This document shows, one piece after another, positions 22,856 to 34,307 of a DNA stretch of 64,000 nucleotides. Origin of the DNA: Cephalotrichum gorgonifer (Eukaryota > Ascomycota > Sordariomycetes > Microascales > Microascaceae); contig ONZQ02000005.1 in the NCBI GenBank assembly GCA_900312665.1, positions 846,119-910,118 on the forward strand, in the 5' to 3' direction. The stretch's first letter is position 1. Each line of letters starts with the position of its first letter. The notes below the pieces were generated by a model. That model saw only the letters and a list, made by a program, of their open reading frames with translations, did no database searches and had not been told where the DNA came from. The position numbers were made by a program, and so were the translations under genes.

Positions 22856-24256
22856 CTAGAGAGGCGACAACTCCAAAGTCCTCTGTTTTCGGCTCTTCAG
22901 ACGCCGTTTTAGGCAGCGCGGGACTAACACGTCCCACATGTATTCCCTAAACGCTCTCGTAGTCCCAAATACGATTAAAGCGAGGATACCGGGTGATACA
23001 CCGGACATGAATTGTATGAATTCACTGTGTGCCCTCTCCGGGCTAAGGTTCGGCTCGGTACGGAACTCAACTTCCTTATTTCGCCTGGCAGCAGTAATCT
23101 CAAAGAAGATCACAGCCACCTGGAAACCGCTAGGTTTTTGAATCGAAGTGTTAGCAGGAGAATCTCGGTAAAACGTTGGGAAGGCTTGAGGCGGACGTCG
23201 GGATACCCACCTCATGGCGGCGAAAGCGATACAGAACCGCAACAGGAGCCATCGGTCATATATGTTGCGCTTCGGAACGGGCACAGCATAGGAATCATTG
23301 TCGGTAAGTCGCGCCGTGGAGCGAGACCCGTACGGTAGGAACCACGATTGCAGAGTTATTTTTGAATGGATGTATTTCACCATGATCGATAGGAGTAGAC
23401 ACATTGCGCCTATAATTCCAATCGCAACTAGATGGAGCCCGGTAAGTTAGTTATATAAATCACCACGCTGCTGGACTGCACGTACTAAGGATATTGGCGA
23501 TAATAAGGAAGGCGACCGTAGAACGCCGGATAGTTTCAACCTTCAGGAGACACATGAATAGGACCGGTAGGAGGATGGCGATGCTCTTGGTAATGATTGT
23601 GGTGCGGGGGCTGAGAAGGTCGAATCGTCGGACTTCGTATATAGATTGTGCGAGGGATGCCGCCCTGCACCTTTGCATCAGTGAATGTCGATTTGAAGTT
23701 CTTCCGCGTCCTGGCTTGACGTTGGACGGATGACATACCAAGCAAACACTAGCAGCGATTCTACATTGTAGCAGTAGAACTCTATACCGACATGACTTGA
23801 GATGAGAAACATTTCGGAGCTTACGTATCGAAGAGGGGGTGCGTACGGATGTAAAAGAGAACTAGGTCAACGCCTCTAGATGCCCCGGCAAGTGCGAGCT
23901 CGGGCTCCGTGATATGCTCTTGACTGTAGTAGTGTTGCTCGATCTTGATATCTCGCCACCGAACGATGGTGTGGAATTGCTGGATAATTGAGGCGCAAGT
24001 CGCCAGGCCAGGGAAGTAGGCGAAAAGCGCGACATCTGGAGAGGAGGGGGGGAAATATTAATATCCATGCCGACATATCTCATATACTCTGCCTCGGGTT
24101 CACCAAGCTGAGATACAGCAGCGACTTACAACTTGTCCTCTCATGGTGGACCCATGTTAGCCATGCCATAAGCAGACTGCATGCTAGGCAGAAAAAAGAC
24201 CAGATGAGTACCCCGACTGCAGTCCCGAGTTCCTCGCTTGGAAGCTGAATCGCCAT
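22856..24256 (-). CDS. Multi-pass integral membrane protein, receptor-like
   Basis: Predicted seven-helix plasma-membrane protein of a fungus-specific family with no proven function. It is split into about five exons on the minus strand. From the ATG at 24256: MAIQLPSEELGTAVGVLIW (helix 1), SLLMAWLTWVHHERTSY, then VALFAYFPGLATCASIIQQF and HTIVRWRDIKIEQHYYSQEH, ELALAGASRGVDLVLFYIR, EFYCYNVESLLVFAW, ITKSIAILLPVLFMCLLKVETIRRSTVAFLIIANIL, the loop with KYIHSKITLQSW and RLTDNDSYAVPVPKRNIYDRW, and finally PERAHSEFIQFMSGVSPGILALIVFGTTRAFREYMW with a basic C-tail. The junction at 24131 (ACAAGTT then GTAAGT) restores RTSYVALFAYF. Internal exon ends are approximate. It is not a CFEM/PTH11 receptor, since no CFEM cysteines are present. 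Confidence 0.7.
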
Positions 24257-27152
24257 CCCCGAAATAAGTAATAGGATGAGGCTGCGTCGCAAACACGCCC
24301 CAAAAGAGGTCGAAACGATTTTGGCAGTGACGAGCAGCCACGGATTAAAGGTTCACGGCGCAATTGCTGTGGGCGAGGGGAGAGGGATGAAGTCGACTAG
24401 ATAAGCAATCTTTTCTTTGGCGGATCCATGGCCCCGACAGCCAAAGGACAGTCGTTCATGCAGGTTTCATGCTTGGAGTCAGCTAGTTATAGAATCGGGC
24501 CGGCAGGAATGGGACAGGTTAGCCTGGCCAATCCTTGGACGCTAGGGCGGAGTTCGACCTCAGTTTGGGAAAGGGCCACCGCATTATGGGGCAACACTAC
24601 TCCTTTGGCCCCACGGTACTTGTACCTCACTACTAAAGATCCTCAATAGTTTACCCCTAGTACTTGTACTTCCCGCCGACTATTAGAACGCCAAACTCTC
24701 CTAAAGTACTAGCGATTTCTGCGCTCCACACAGCTCCACAGGCTCCACTTCGGCCGTTCTAAAATGCGGGGGAATGCTGGAGGTGTGCTCCTCTCTCGTC
24801 GTGCATGTGAACAGTGAAATGTGACCACCTGCGACAGGATGGGTTCACAGTTGACGCCCGCCCTATTCTGATAGTGTTTCAAACGAGGAAAAAAAAATGA
24901 TTAATCGCGATGGCAATCTAAGAGATATCAATAGCCCGTCAGTCGGTCTCTGGGTCTATTTACCTTCAGAATGGTAGCCTGGAAAAGAAAATCCCAACGG
25001 ATTATGATCGCCGACTTCCGGAATATCAAGTTGGGACGATATGATCACCACATACTCTCCAATGTGATGAGGTGCATACCTCGAGAGAAGGACTGTGCGG
25101 AAGAGCCGGATTGCGCCGAGCGTAACGCCTTTCGGATATAACTATCGTCCTCTTGGTATCAACTGGGTAGTACAATCGATATGCCAATTGGATCTGAACG
25201 TTTCCAGAGGCCAATCCAAATGCCTCGATACCGTCGTATCACGCCACTGTCATAATTCAACGGTCAGCCTTCTTGACTCGCACGATGTTCCAGGCAAAAT
25301 GGATGCTCGCGCTCTTGTTCGAGTAAGGATCTGTTCTTTCGCATTTCCCGCATTTCCCGCATTTCCCAGAGTGGAGACCAAATGTGGGCCTGGCGAGCCA
25401 AGATCAATGAGTGGAGATTGGCCAGGCAATAGCTCAGCGCCGCTATTACGAGTAGCCACAAGCACGGACGTTCCATGATGGGATAGCTGCATGGGCAATG
25501 TAACATGCATTGGTACTCGTACGGGCATGACGGAGTAATTAGGAAAGGATCCCTTGAATCAATATTCTGGTCCAAAAGCGGACCGGGGGGGGGGGCTGGG
25601 TTCCCCATGGAGGATTGGATCTGGTTTCGATTCCCAGAATGGGATTACGAACGAGCTGACGCCACTCCAATGGCCTTGCGGGGTGGCCAGGAGATAGCAA
25701 TCGAAACCCGGTTGTATGGTAGCGTAGCCGTTCAATCCAATAATTCAATGTCAGGAACCAATTATTACTGGGCCAAAAGTGTACACAGTGGTCCAAGCCC
25801 AGTGTGGTACTGAGTAGCTCCAATATATCCCCACACCAGCAATACAAGTAATTGCCACCTTTGGATTGACTCTCTACTCGTACGATATTAACTGTCCGGA
25901 ATAATGAACGCTAAAAATGCGCCAAAGTATTTCGTTCGAGGAACTATGCTACAAGTAATAGCCCTGCCTGTAGCAAAGGATCCTGCTATCACGTACGTCA
26001 AATTTCCTTTCCAACACGTCAAGCAAGGAAATCAAGGCAGCCTTCCCTCCCCGCCTAGCCTAGTGCAGTAGTTAGATCCAAACAAGTATGGGGGCACGGC
26101 GATCGGCATGCCTGAGACAGTGCCTGGGCTTAGAGACCAGCCCCTCGATTCCTTCCAGCAAGGGGTTGTTCTCGGGCGTTTTGTGGGTTTCGGATGGATC
26201 AAGCTAGCCTCGACGCCACGTGAGATTCCTGTTTGACACAACCTCGCGCTAGGCAACTAAGAGAATAGTCACGATAACCCCGCGCTTTGGAAGTTAACCC
26301 AGCAATCACGCTCGTTGTCGAATGCTCCCTATTAAAGCTTCGTACGAGTACTTGTCCAGTGCCTTGACAGCCTCGGCGTTTCTATTCCTCGGAGTCCTGT
26401 GAAGGCGGTAGGATCCAATAACATCTTCCCCTCCAGACTGCCCAGTCGGCCATAATCCCAGCGGTGGCTGTCCGGTGTTGCATCCCTGCTGCATAGGCCG
26501 GACCGGTATTGCTGAACGGGAGGATTTGACACTGCAACCCCTCCTGCGCTTCAATGTGGCACTCCCAGCCGCTGTCGACATACATATGCGGACCATCCCG
26601 TATGCAACACCACGCTTCAGCCCTGGGGTAAGAAATGCTTAACAAATAGCGCAAATATCACGGCTTGACGGTATGACGCGACTGGCACTATAAATATCTA
26701 ACTCCGTACGATGTCTAGACCCTATCTCTTCCGCCCGTCTAATCGGTCAAACGATCGCCAATACTTTTTTTTTCATACTTTGCCAGAGATGAGCCAGGCC
26801 CTATGTTATCAACTACGCTTGGCCATACCCAACTTGAAGGCTCCTCCAGAGAACCATCCAGGAGCACACGCTAATACTCCGCCAGCTGAACTAGAAGGAA
26901 GGTTGTAGGACAAGAGGTGCAGGAAGTCAAGGGAATGGCATCAACTGGTGATAACCAACGGGGAGTGGGCGGAGCCGGAAGACGTCTTTCCCCGCGTACT
27001 ACAATACGAAGCAAGAGTTAGTGTAATGGCAATTGTAGAGGACAGAAGTTGACACGGTCGTCGTGGTTCCTACCAACGGAACCGGTCATTGTCGGAGACG
27101 TTTTGATTAGATATATTGTTGGTGTGCCTCTATTCATGGAGCATTAAGCTAG
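24257..27152. other. Long region without a recognisable gene (2.9 kb)
   Basis: Sits between two membrane-protein genes. Frames of 60-130 codons occur on both strands (such as 25505-25813 plus and 26382-26654 minus) but overlap each other, lack family motifs and do not connect through convincing splice sites. No inverted or long direct terminal repeats were noticed, though I cannot align. It includes the 9-base triplicate at 25341. It may hold decayed coding sequence or regulatory DNA. Confidence 0.5.
25341..25367. repeat. Three perfect copies of a 9-base unit
   Basis: GCATTTCCC is repeated three times without mismatch in DNA that carries no recognised gene. Confidence 0.95.
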
Positions 27153-28705
27153 CTATTCGCCCGCCAACTTCTTACGAGGCTCACTTTCCCAGCTCAATTT
27201 CGCCGAGGAGCTGGTCCCTCTGGGCCCTCTAATACTTGCCCAGGCGGCAGAAGTGCCGACACTACTGGTTGAATCGCCAACACCACCATCTCCATCGCTT
27301 AGCATAGTGGACGGAAACCTTGGCGGGGCAGTATTCGTAGTATGGCTAAGGCTGATACCCTCTATCACTGGAAACGATTTTGGGAAGAGCAGGTTGCGCC
27401 AATTAGACAGCGAAGACTCGCTCACACCGTAGATGATGGCGTCGACGAAGCCTTGGATAACGATGCATGCCTGAAGATATATTAGAGTCCAGTACCCTCT
27501 CCAGGTAAGTCGGGAACCAACCTTATCAATCGTCTGTAGCGCAAACGGTGCGGGAGTGTCCTTGGTAGACTGGAAAATTCGAACAGCTGTTGGCAACACC
27601 CAGATGAGCATGTATGCGATCGGGTATATAAGCATCAGACGAGCGAGCTATACAGTGGATGGTTAGCGGCAAGAAAAAAATCCACTGAGAGGTACCAAGG
27701 CACATCAACCTTTTTAAACTTCCGGCTGTTCCTCTCTGGCTTCTTCTGGTGTCTTGCTGGGCCACCATTTGAACGGCTGTTGCTGAAAACACCAGACTTC
27801 GAGCCTGACTGCGCGCCCCCAGTCAATGCCGCCGAGTTAGATGACGCCTGGTCTGCGGAAGGGTAGTCGGACGAAAATTTAAATCGGCCGTGAGCGCGGT
27901 GTAGAACGAGAGCGAGGTGGGAATACATGATGAGCATCGCGACGATGACGATCCAGCGGGGCACAAAGTTGACGAGGAGGCGGACTTTGTCGGAAGTGAA
28001 CCAGCACCCTGTTGAAGCCCGGATAGGTCAGGTCTTCATGCGCCGAGTAACTGACGAAGGAGGTCGCGGGTCATGGACAGCGGACTTACAAGCCCCAATA
28101 TCGCCATAACCAGCGAGCGCTAAGCCGATGGATGCCCACGCAATGGACAAGACCCACGGGATCGCCATCAATATCCATACGTTGTCTTGGACCCAGTATG
28201 AGGGCCTCTTGAAGTCGGCGAGGATGAAGTACGTGCAGATGGCGAGCGTGAGAACCCAGTAATCGGTTTGTACGACGAAGACCTGCGTCAGGAAGCCGTT
28301 CGCGCTGCAAAAGGTTTCCTGGCTCGGGTCTCCGATGAGGCGGCCGGTCACGTTCATCGTCGAGGAGAGGAGGAAGTTGAACGCCATACAGCAGTCGCTA
28401 ATCGCAAGACCACTCTCAGGGGGTTAGGCTCGGGAGCATGCATCGTCGAGGATGGATGGGCGTACAGGATTAAGTAGTGCCTAAATGACCTCATGGACTT
28501 GAAGCACTGTGGGATCTGTCAGAGACCGTCCCCGAAGCGGGCGAGAGTTGAGCGAGCGTACCGCGAAGCTAAGTATCATCCATAGTGACCCCAGGACGGA
28601 CACGAGGGACACGGTGAGGATCACTATACTCTGGGTTCGGATGTTGCTCGCCGTGGTAGGCGCGGCCAAAGCTGGCTGTCGTGGTAAAATCATGGATGTC
28701 TCCAT
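27153..28705 (-). CDS. cAMP-receptor-like G protein-coupled receptor
   Basis: Seven-helix plasma-membrane receptor resembling the fungal cAMP-receptor-like class (GprH/CRL type, Dicty_CAR/Git3 relatives), expected to signal through a heterotrimeric G protein. Exons 28705-28527, 28412-28090, 28008-27710, 27647-27522 and 27470-27153 total 1245 nt (414 residues). Helices can be followed: IVILTVSLVSVLGSLWMILSF, GLAISDCCMAFNFLLSSTMN, FCSANGFLTQVFVVQTDYWVLTLAICTYF, VWILMAIPWVLSIAWASIGLAL, FVPRWIVIVAMLIMYSHLALVL, a Ser-rich third cytoplasmic loop, LMLIYPIAYMLIWVLPTAVRIF and ACIVIQGFVDAIIYGVSE. Cys in ETFCSANG and GAWCWF may form the usual extracellular disulfide. The tail is Ser/Thr-rich. The ligand is unknown. 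Confidence 0.88.
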
Positions 28706-29588
28706 CTTTGCGCCAAATGAGGATCACCCACGAGCAAGCCCATACTGGTCCGTTGTGCAAGGCGAGCATGGGGATAAATGTAGTCCCCTTGCATATCGCT
28801 CAAGACCGCCTGCCCCCCCGCAATCGCACGTGGGCATTAGCTGGGTGGATATAGCTGAGCGAGATGGGGGTCAATACGAGTGATAGAGCGGGTGAATATG
28901 GGGCCGACTGTGTTGATATGGACTCGGATTGTTCAGCTTTAGGTATTCAGCCCACTACAACAACCAGGGTTCCCGGCCCGGAAATACGGGAATGCTAGAA
29001 GTATCCCTCGGCAGGGGCCTTATCTTATAGCGTCGGCTCCTCGGCTCCCTTGAAGTATGTAACGGCGCCATAGGTGGCGTGCCGGAGATGTTCGAGATCC
29101 CAGCTCTTAAGTGGGGGTTTCCCGTACCCAGCCGGAGAGAACAAGATAACGGCGTTCCATCTCGTCCACTAGAAGAGCTGAGGCCCATTTTAATACCAAA
29201 TATCTCGCTTAACTTGACTGGGGGACCTGGGTCCGCGGAGAAATTCTTGGCGTCAAGCGCAGGATCACAGGTACTGATAAGGAATCCGACGTTTTTACAG
29301 GTCAGTGCTGAGTACACAATCCCTGTCCGCGGATCTGCCCTATCTATACAAATACAGCGTTTATAGCGAGGCATTATTATCTTGCAGCTGAAACACCTCG
29401 TCTCGCCATCTTGCGAGTTGGGCCATGTAGGAATTTGGCTATCTCAGGCCATTGTCCAAATACGCCGCCCCCTTTCTTACCTAAGTTTGATGTAATACAA
29501 GCTTGCATGCCAGGAATGAGCCGCAACTTGCTTTCAATAAAGTATCCAATACCCTTGTCACATGCCGGCTGCCCCCATTCGGCGCAGC
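28706..29588. other. Intergenic region
   Basis: 883 bases between two minus-strand genes, including the GPCR promoter. Overlapping open frames on both strands around 28955-29374 have no motif that I recognise. Confidence 0.5.
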
Positions 29589-31482
29589 CTAGATAACGGC
29601 CGGCTTCATCCTAACAAAGCATTGTGTTGGCTCGCGTGCGAAGCGCTGCACGGCGTCATAGCCGCTCAGCTCAGTCGGCGTCGGGAGCAGCTCGAAGTGC
29701 CACACGGTCATGGCAAACGTGATGCGCAGCGCCTGCACAGCTAGGCGGCGGCCGAAGCAGCCGCGGGGGCCGAGGCCGAATGCCATCGTCGGGCCCGCCA
29801 TGGGGTCGAAGGTCTCGGCGCCGGTATCCGTATCCACTCGCAGCCAGCGCTCGGGCCGGAAGGCGGCGACATCGGAGTCGTCCCACGCGCCCGTCAGACC
29901 CCTAGCGTTGCTCTTGACGCCGCGGCGCGCACCCGGCGACCGTACTTCGTCATCCACGCTCAGCGCGGGCTTCACGTAGCCGGCTCCGTTCCCCATGAGG
30001 AACACGTCGGTACCTTGAGGCACACGGCGTCCTAGCACAGTCGTGTCGCGCAGTGCCACACGCACCACAAAGTCGATCGTGTTGGCCTTGCGCAGCACCT
30101 CATCCACCACGGCGTCCAGGTACGGAATGTGCGCGCGCGTGAGCTCCTCGTACGTCGGCGCGCGCCCCTCGCCCGCCGCGTCCGGGAGCGCCTCCCGGAG
30201 AGCCCGTCTCAGTCTCGCCTGCTCCTCCGGATGATCCGTCAACATCTTGAGGCCCCACGCGACCGTCGTAGCCGTCGTGTCGTGGCCCGCCATCATGAAT
30301 CCCACGAACTCGTCGGCGATGGCACGCTTGTGGTACGCGGGAGGCCGGCCCTCTCGCTCAGCCGTGTCGCGCTCGCGGAGTAGCACCGAGTGCAGCGCGC
30401 TGCGCGGGCGGTCGCTGTCAATGCCCGCATCGATGAGCGCGACGGCCTCGTCGGTGCGCGCGCCCAGCCACGCGTCCTTCGTCGCCGTTGCGCGTCGCAG
30501 GTACGGCAGCTTGTGCATGAGCCACGCCGTCAGCCGCGGTGCCGGAGACAGCTGCGTCATCATCAGGGAATCGGAGAGCGTGAGCACGGCGCGGAATATC
30601 TCTGGGATCTCGCCCTCCGGGAAGGAGACGGGCTCGTCCACGTCCACCGGCAAGACGGGAGGCCCAGCCTGCTGCATGGCCTCTAGGCGTCGCACGGTGT
30701 TGCTGTCGGCCTCGAGTAGGCCGAATGACGATGCGAAGATGGAGTCGAGTGCCCAGAAGGTGATGTCCTGGTGCGGCGACCACGGCCGGCCCTCGGCCGC
30801 GTTGCACTTGGCTTGCCACAGGTTCACCAGGGTACACACAGACTTGTACACCTCGGGCGCGCTGACTTGGCTGACGAAGGTGGGCGCCATAAGGTGGTTG
30901 ATCAAGGCGCGGTTGTTCTTGAAGCGCGCATCGCTCGACCGGAACTGGATGTGCTGCTCGGGGAGCAGGCCGCTGATTATGTCGCCGAAGTGGTGCGCGC
31001 GATCAAAGTCCTTGGTGCGCCGTAGCAGGATGTCCTGGCTCTCGAATGGGTCCGTCACCACCAACCACGGCCGAGACATGGGCGTGACGAACGCCTGCAC
31101 GATCGGGCTCTGGTGTCGCTCTGTCAACGATGTGAGCCAGCACTAAAATTCGCCGGGGCCCAATGAGGCCATCCTGTCAGCCACTACGCAAGTTCTAGGC
31201 ATATCCTTGTCCATCTACGATGTGGATCGTGGAAGGAAGTGGGTGAAGGTTGAGGGGAAAAAGGGAGAAATGATGGAGTAGATGACATACAAAGACGCGC
31301 TTTGTCCGTATCACATAGCGTATCATCTCCGGCATGTCGCCGAGGAGGCTAGCTCCGGCATCTCTATTGTACGGGATGTCCGGGAGCGGCTTGGGGAGGG
31401 CAGCACTGTAACCAAAGTACAGGGCCACTCCTAGCCCTCCGACCAGCAAGGCCGACGCCTCAGTGGAAAGCTCAACGCCCAT
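29589..31482 (-). CDS. Cytochrome P450 monooxygenase
   Basis: Microsomal heme-thiolate oxygenase; substrate unknown. Exons 31482-31291 and 31142-29589 give 581 residues. An N-terminal hydrophobic anchor (ASALLVGGLGVALYFGYSA) follows the ATG at 31482, then the proline hinge PKPLPDIPYN. The oxygen-binding I-helix is MMAGHDTTATTVAWGL, the K-helix ExxR is DEVLRKA, the PERF-type motif is FRPERW, and the heme-binding loop is FGLGPRGCFGRRLAVQ with the axial Cys. All essential motifs are intact. The upstream ATG at 31587 is less likely because it would put a non-hydrophobic stretch before the anchor. The coding sequence is very GC-rich in the second exon. No partner biosynthetic enzyme adjoins it; the nearest methyltransferase is over 10 kb away. 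Confidence 0.92.
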
Positions 31483-32154
31483 TTCCGAGGTGGCTGTAGG
31501 CACCTTGGGGAGAGAAGATCGGTAGACGCTAGTAAAACGAAAAGGCAGAGCGAAGAAAAGCGCACACTGGACAAGATGAGGTCTCACAAATGCCGACTTC
31601 TTCCGAAACTAAAGGTTGGTGGACATTGTGGGTTGGCCGAGAAAGAAAGAAGGAACGACCGGCCTAGGTACGACACGATCGTGGACTCGCCAGCACCTCC
31701 AAGGCGGGACGGGACGACGCAGGATGACATTCGAGGTAGTACTGACGTAGAGGGGGAAATGATGACTTGCCCAATGGAGGGGCAACGGAGGGGCAACTGG
31801 GAAACAGGCGGAACCAGGATTGTCTCACCGCCACCAACAAATGGTAAGCACAGCCTGGCTAACGTGGCATTCTCTATAATCCTTCGGGACTGACTGCCGC
31901 CGTTGGCACTTTCTGGCAATGCTTTTCTTTTCACAGAGCTATTAATGGATGCAACTCTGTAAGCGTGGTACTTAATAACACAAATGATGCCCCATTGCAA
32001 TCTCCCGAGTCGCCCTCCACTGGCAGGGGGCATTCAGGCATGATACTTGCATTTACTTGCACAACTATTAAACCTGATTGATGTTGGGTGCTCTAGTGTT
32101 TGCCGGGCTGACATAATGTGTAGCAAAAAAGGAAACTAGTTCAAAAAGAGACGA
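31483..32154. other. Intergenic region
   Basis: 672 bases holding the P450 promoter. Overlapping frames on both strands near 31576-32033 carry no recognisable motif. Confidence 0.5.
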
Positions 32155-32235
32155 TGCACTAGCCCGGAATTGAACCGGGGGCTGGTCGAAGTCGCGGAAT
32201 GGCAACGACCAAGTTTACCACTAACCCACTAGTGC
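32155..32235 (-). tRNA. tRNA-Gly(GCC): tRNA-Gly (GCC) with a short intron
   Basis: The minus strand folds as a cloverleaf: acceptor GCACTAG pairs with CTAGTGC, D-loop GTTAGTGGTAA, T-arm CCCGGTTCAATTCCGGG. The anticodon stem GGTCG/CGACC encloses TTGCCA, about ten intron bases starting TTCCGCGAC, then the closing base, so the intron follows position 37. A T5 Pol III terminator lies just beyond (32147-32143). An identical copy lies at 53203-53283. Confidence 0.92.
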
Positions 32236-32957
32236 TTTGATGTCTGGATAAATCTAAATGGAGTATATTAGAGATTCCTATCCACAAGACGTTTTTCCTT
32301 ACAGGCGGCTCTCGTCCCCCAACGAGTAATATTATGACGCTTCTATTGTCTGATTGGCACCCTCGTCGCAAGTGCTCTGTAGATCTGATCCCAGCCAATC
32401 AATCACTATTGGTCATCTCGTAATCGCTCTAAAGTTTCGCAAGCCCAGCTCTCCAGCAACATATTACTTGGCCACTGAACTAGAAATACTACGTGATTCG
32501 TGACATGACCGCCCAGTGCCTACGACTAATAACTCGATGTAATGTCTAGTTGGGCACTGTGACACTACCCCGAAAGTGGAAGGCGGATTCACAACATTTA
32601 TCTACTATAGACTAGAATACGCCATACTCCACCGAGACCTAACCCCGCTACTCTCGAGTATCATTCAGGTTATGAACTGAGCCCGGTACGACAAACGTCA
32701 GCCCTACTTTCGTAAACTTCGGCGGGCGACAAGGGGCGGCCGGCGGGGCGTGTCATGCAAGTCAGCTTACGGTATGCGTAATTTCATGTTCCCCGTCGCT
32801 TCCGGTATGGCGTACTTGCGGATTGGCGTATTTATGCTTTATTTCCAACCCATGCAGGCACAAAATTGACCCTCGCCGTTTGTATGCTATCTATATCCAT
32901 ATATCGCCTCCGATTCTCCCCGACACACTAAACCCATCGTAGACACGAGAGTTACAA
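32236..32957. other. Intergenic region
   Basis: 722 bases between tRNA-Gly and the cupin gene; the right end is C/T-rich and should hold the cupin promoter. No other feature recognised. Confidence 0.5.
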
Positions 32958-33595
32958 ATGATTCTCATCCCTTATCTCGTTTCTGTCGTCCCTCTCCTGG
33001 AGGTGGCCCTGGCCTTCACCACTCCGCACCAGTTCCCCCGCGATCGCGACTGCACAGCCATGAACGACCGCACCGCCGAGGAGGTTATCGCCCACCTCAA
33101 CCTCATCCCCAACACCCCTGAGAAGGGCTACTTCGCCGAAACGTTCCGCGACGATGACAGCGACCCAGCCACCAACCGCTCGCGGAGCACCGCGATCTAC
33201 TACCTCCTAGAAGGCTCGGCCGGGCATTCCGTCTGGCACCGGCTAGACGCCGCAGAGGTCTGGCACTACTACGCCGGAGCCCCGTTGACTCTCTCGGTGT
33301 GGTCGGGTGAAGAGATCACAGAGGTCGTTCTCGGCCCAGACGTGTTTCGAGACGAGAAGCCCCAGGCCGTCGTTAAAAAGGGAGAGTGGCAGAGTGCGAG
33401 GAGTGAAGGGGACTGGACCTTGGTTGGAACAACAGGTAAGAGGAAGTCAGGGGAAAGAAATCTTGGGCGTTATCAGTCGCTGTGGCAGCAGAGTACTAAC
33501 GTCTTCGCCGTTGTTTAGTTGCCCCCGGCTTTGACCCGGCCGGCGCCGAATTTGCCGATCCTGAGTGGACGCCACAATCGCAGAAGTCGAGTTAA
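32958..33595 (+). CDS. Secreted DUF985 cupin-fold protein
   Basis: RmlC-like cupin of the DUF985 family; the biochemical role of the family is unproven. Exons 32958-33435 and 33519-33595 total 555 nt (184 residues). Residues 1-19 (MILIPYLVSVVPLLEVALA) look like a signal peptide, which is unusual because DUF985 proteins are normally predicted cytosolic. Family motifs follow: HLNLIPNTPEKGYFAETFRDD, RSTAIYYLLEGSAGHSVWHRLDAAEVWHYYAGAPL, the KKGEWQSARSEGDWTLVG strand and the late VAPGFDPAGAEFADPEW completed by the second exon. His and Glu of the WHR/EVWHYY region are the likely metal or ligand contacts. The gene appears intact. Confidence 0.88.
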
Positions 33596-34307
33596 AGAGT
33601 CACAACTGTACGCGAAAGCATCTTAAACCATAGGGTGTAAGGCTAGATGACTTATAGACATATTCCTTGGCGTATAGCTTATTTCTGGCCAGTAGCACAG
33701 AGCCTCGGCTACCACTGTAACTTGCAGGACTGAAAGGTCTGCCGCTGGCGGTCTCGTCGGTGATCAAGCGCCTACTTACGTGCTGTCCGTCTCCACAACC
33801 CCGGGCTATTGCGACTTGATACCTTTATTCAGAGCACTGCCGATTCGTCTTTTCGAAATTAACCGACTCAAGGTTGCGGTCTTTGATGATGAGTGGTTCG
33901 GTTGTGTGGGGTATAGGTGAATATAGTGCGAAATTATGGCTACTATATAGCCTTATTCCTCTGATAGGCGCGCCTGGGATGTGGTGACATCACCCTCTGG
34001 TCAGTTAACTGCCGGTTGAAAGGGTCGCCTGGCGATCACGACCTCGTTTGGAAATACGAGCAGTTGGCTTCAGTGACATATTGGTGCGCTTCAGCAGCGT
34101 TCCATTGACCGCAACACATAATCCTGGTGATTCGCGCGTGTAAATGGTGGGCTTTCATCGTGACTTTTCTCGCGAAGGGCATACGATATAAAGCACGCTT
34201 CGTCCCTTGATCAGCAAGATTCTTAATCGACAGGCCCAAGAGCAAATTCGAGCCTCTACTGTCACTTGCACTCATATTTTCCTCTCTAACCTACATCCAC
34301 CGGCAAC
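33596..34307. other. Intergenic region
   Basis: 712 bases between two plus-strand genes. A TATA-like box near the right end is listed separately; otherwise nothing is seen. Confidence 0.5.
34187..34193 (+). promoter_or_regulatory. TATA-like element of the alpha-galactosidase gene
   Basis: TATAAAG about 120 bases upstream of the ATG at 34308, a suitable distance for a fungal core promoter. Confidence 0.45.

Noticed and set aside
22856..24256. A PTH11-type CFEM receptor.
   Set aside because: No CFEM cysteine pattern precedes the helices; the motifs fit a different uncharacterised fungal membrane family.
25505..25813. A 102-residue open frame on the plus strand.
   Set aside because: It overlaps an equally long frame on the other strand, has no motif or splice continuation, and is not recognised.
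24257..27152. A retrotransposon or DNA transposon remnant.
   Set aside because: I found no reverse transcriptase, integrase or transposase motif and no terminal repeats; a library search would be needed to exclude an old element.
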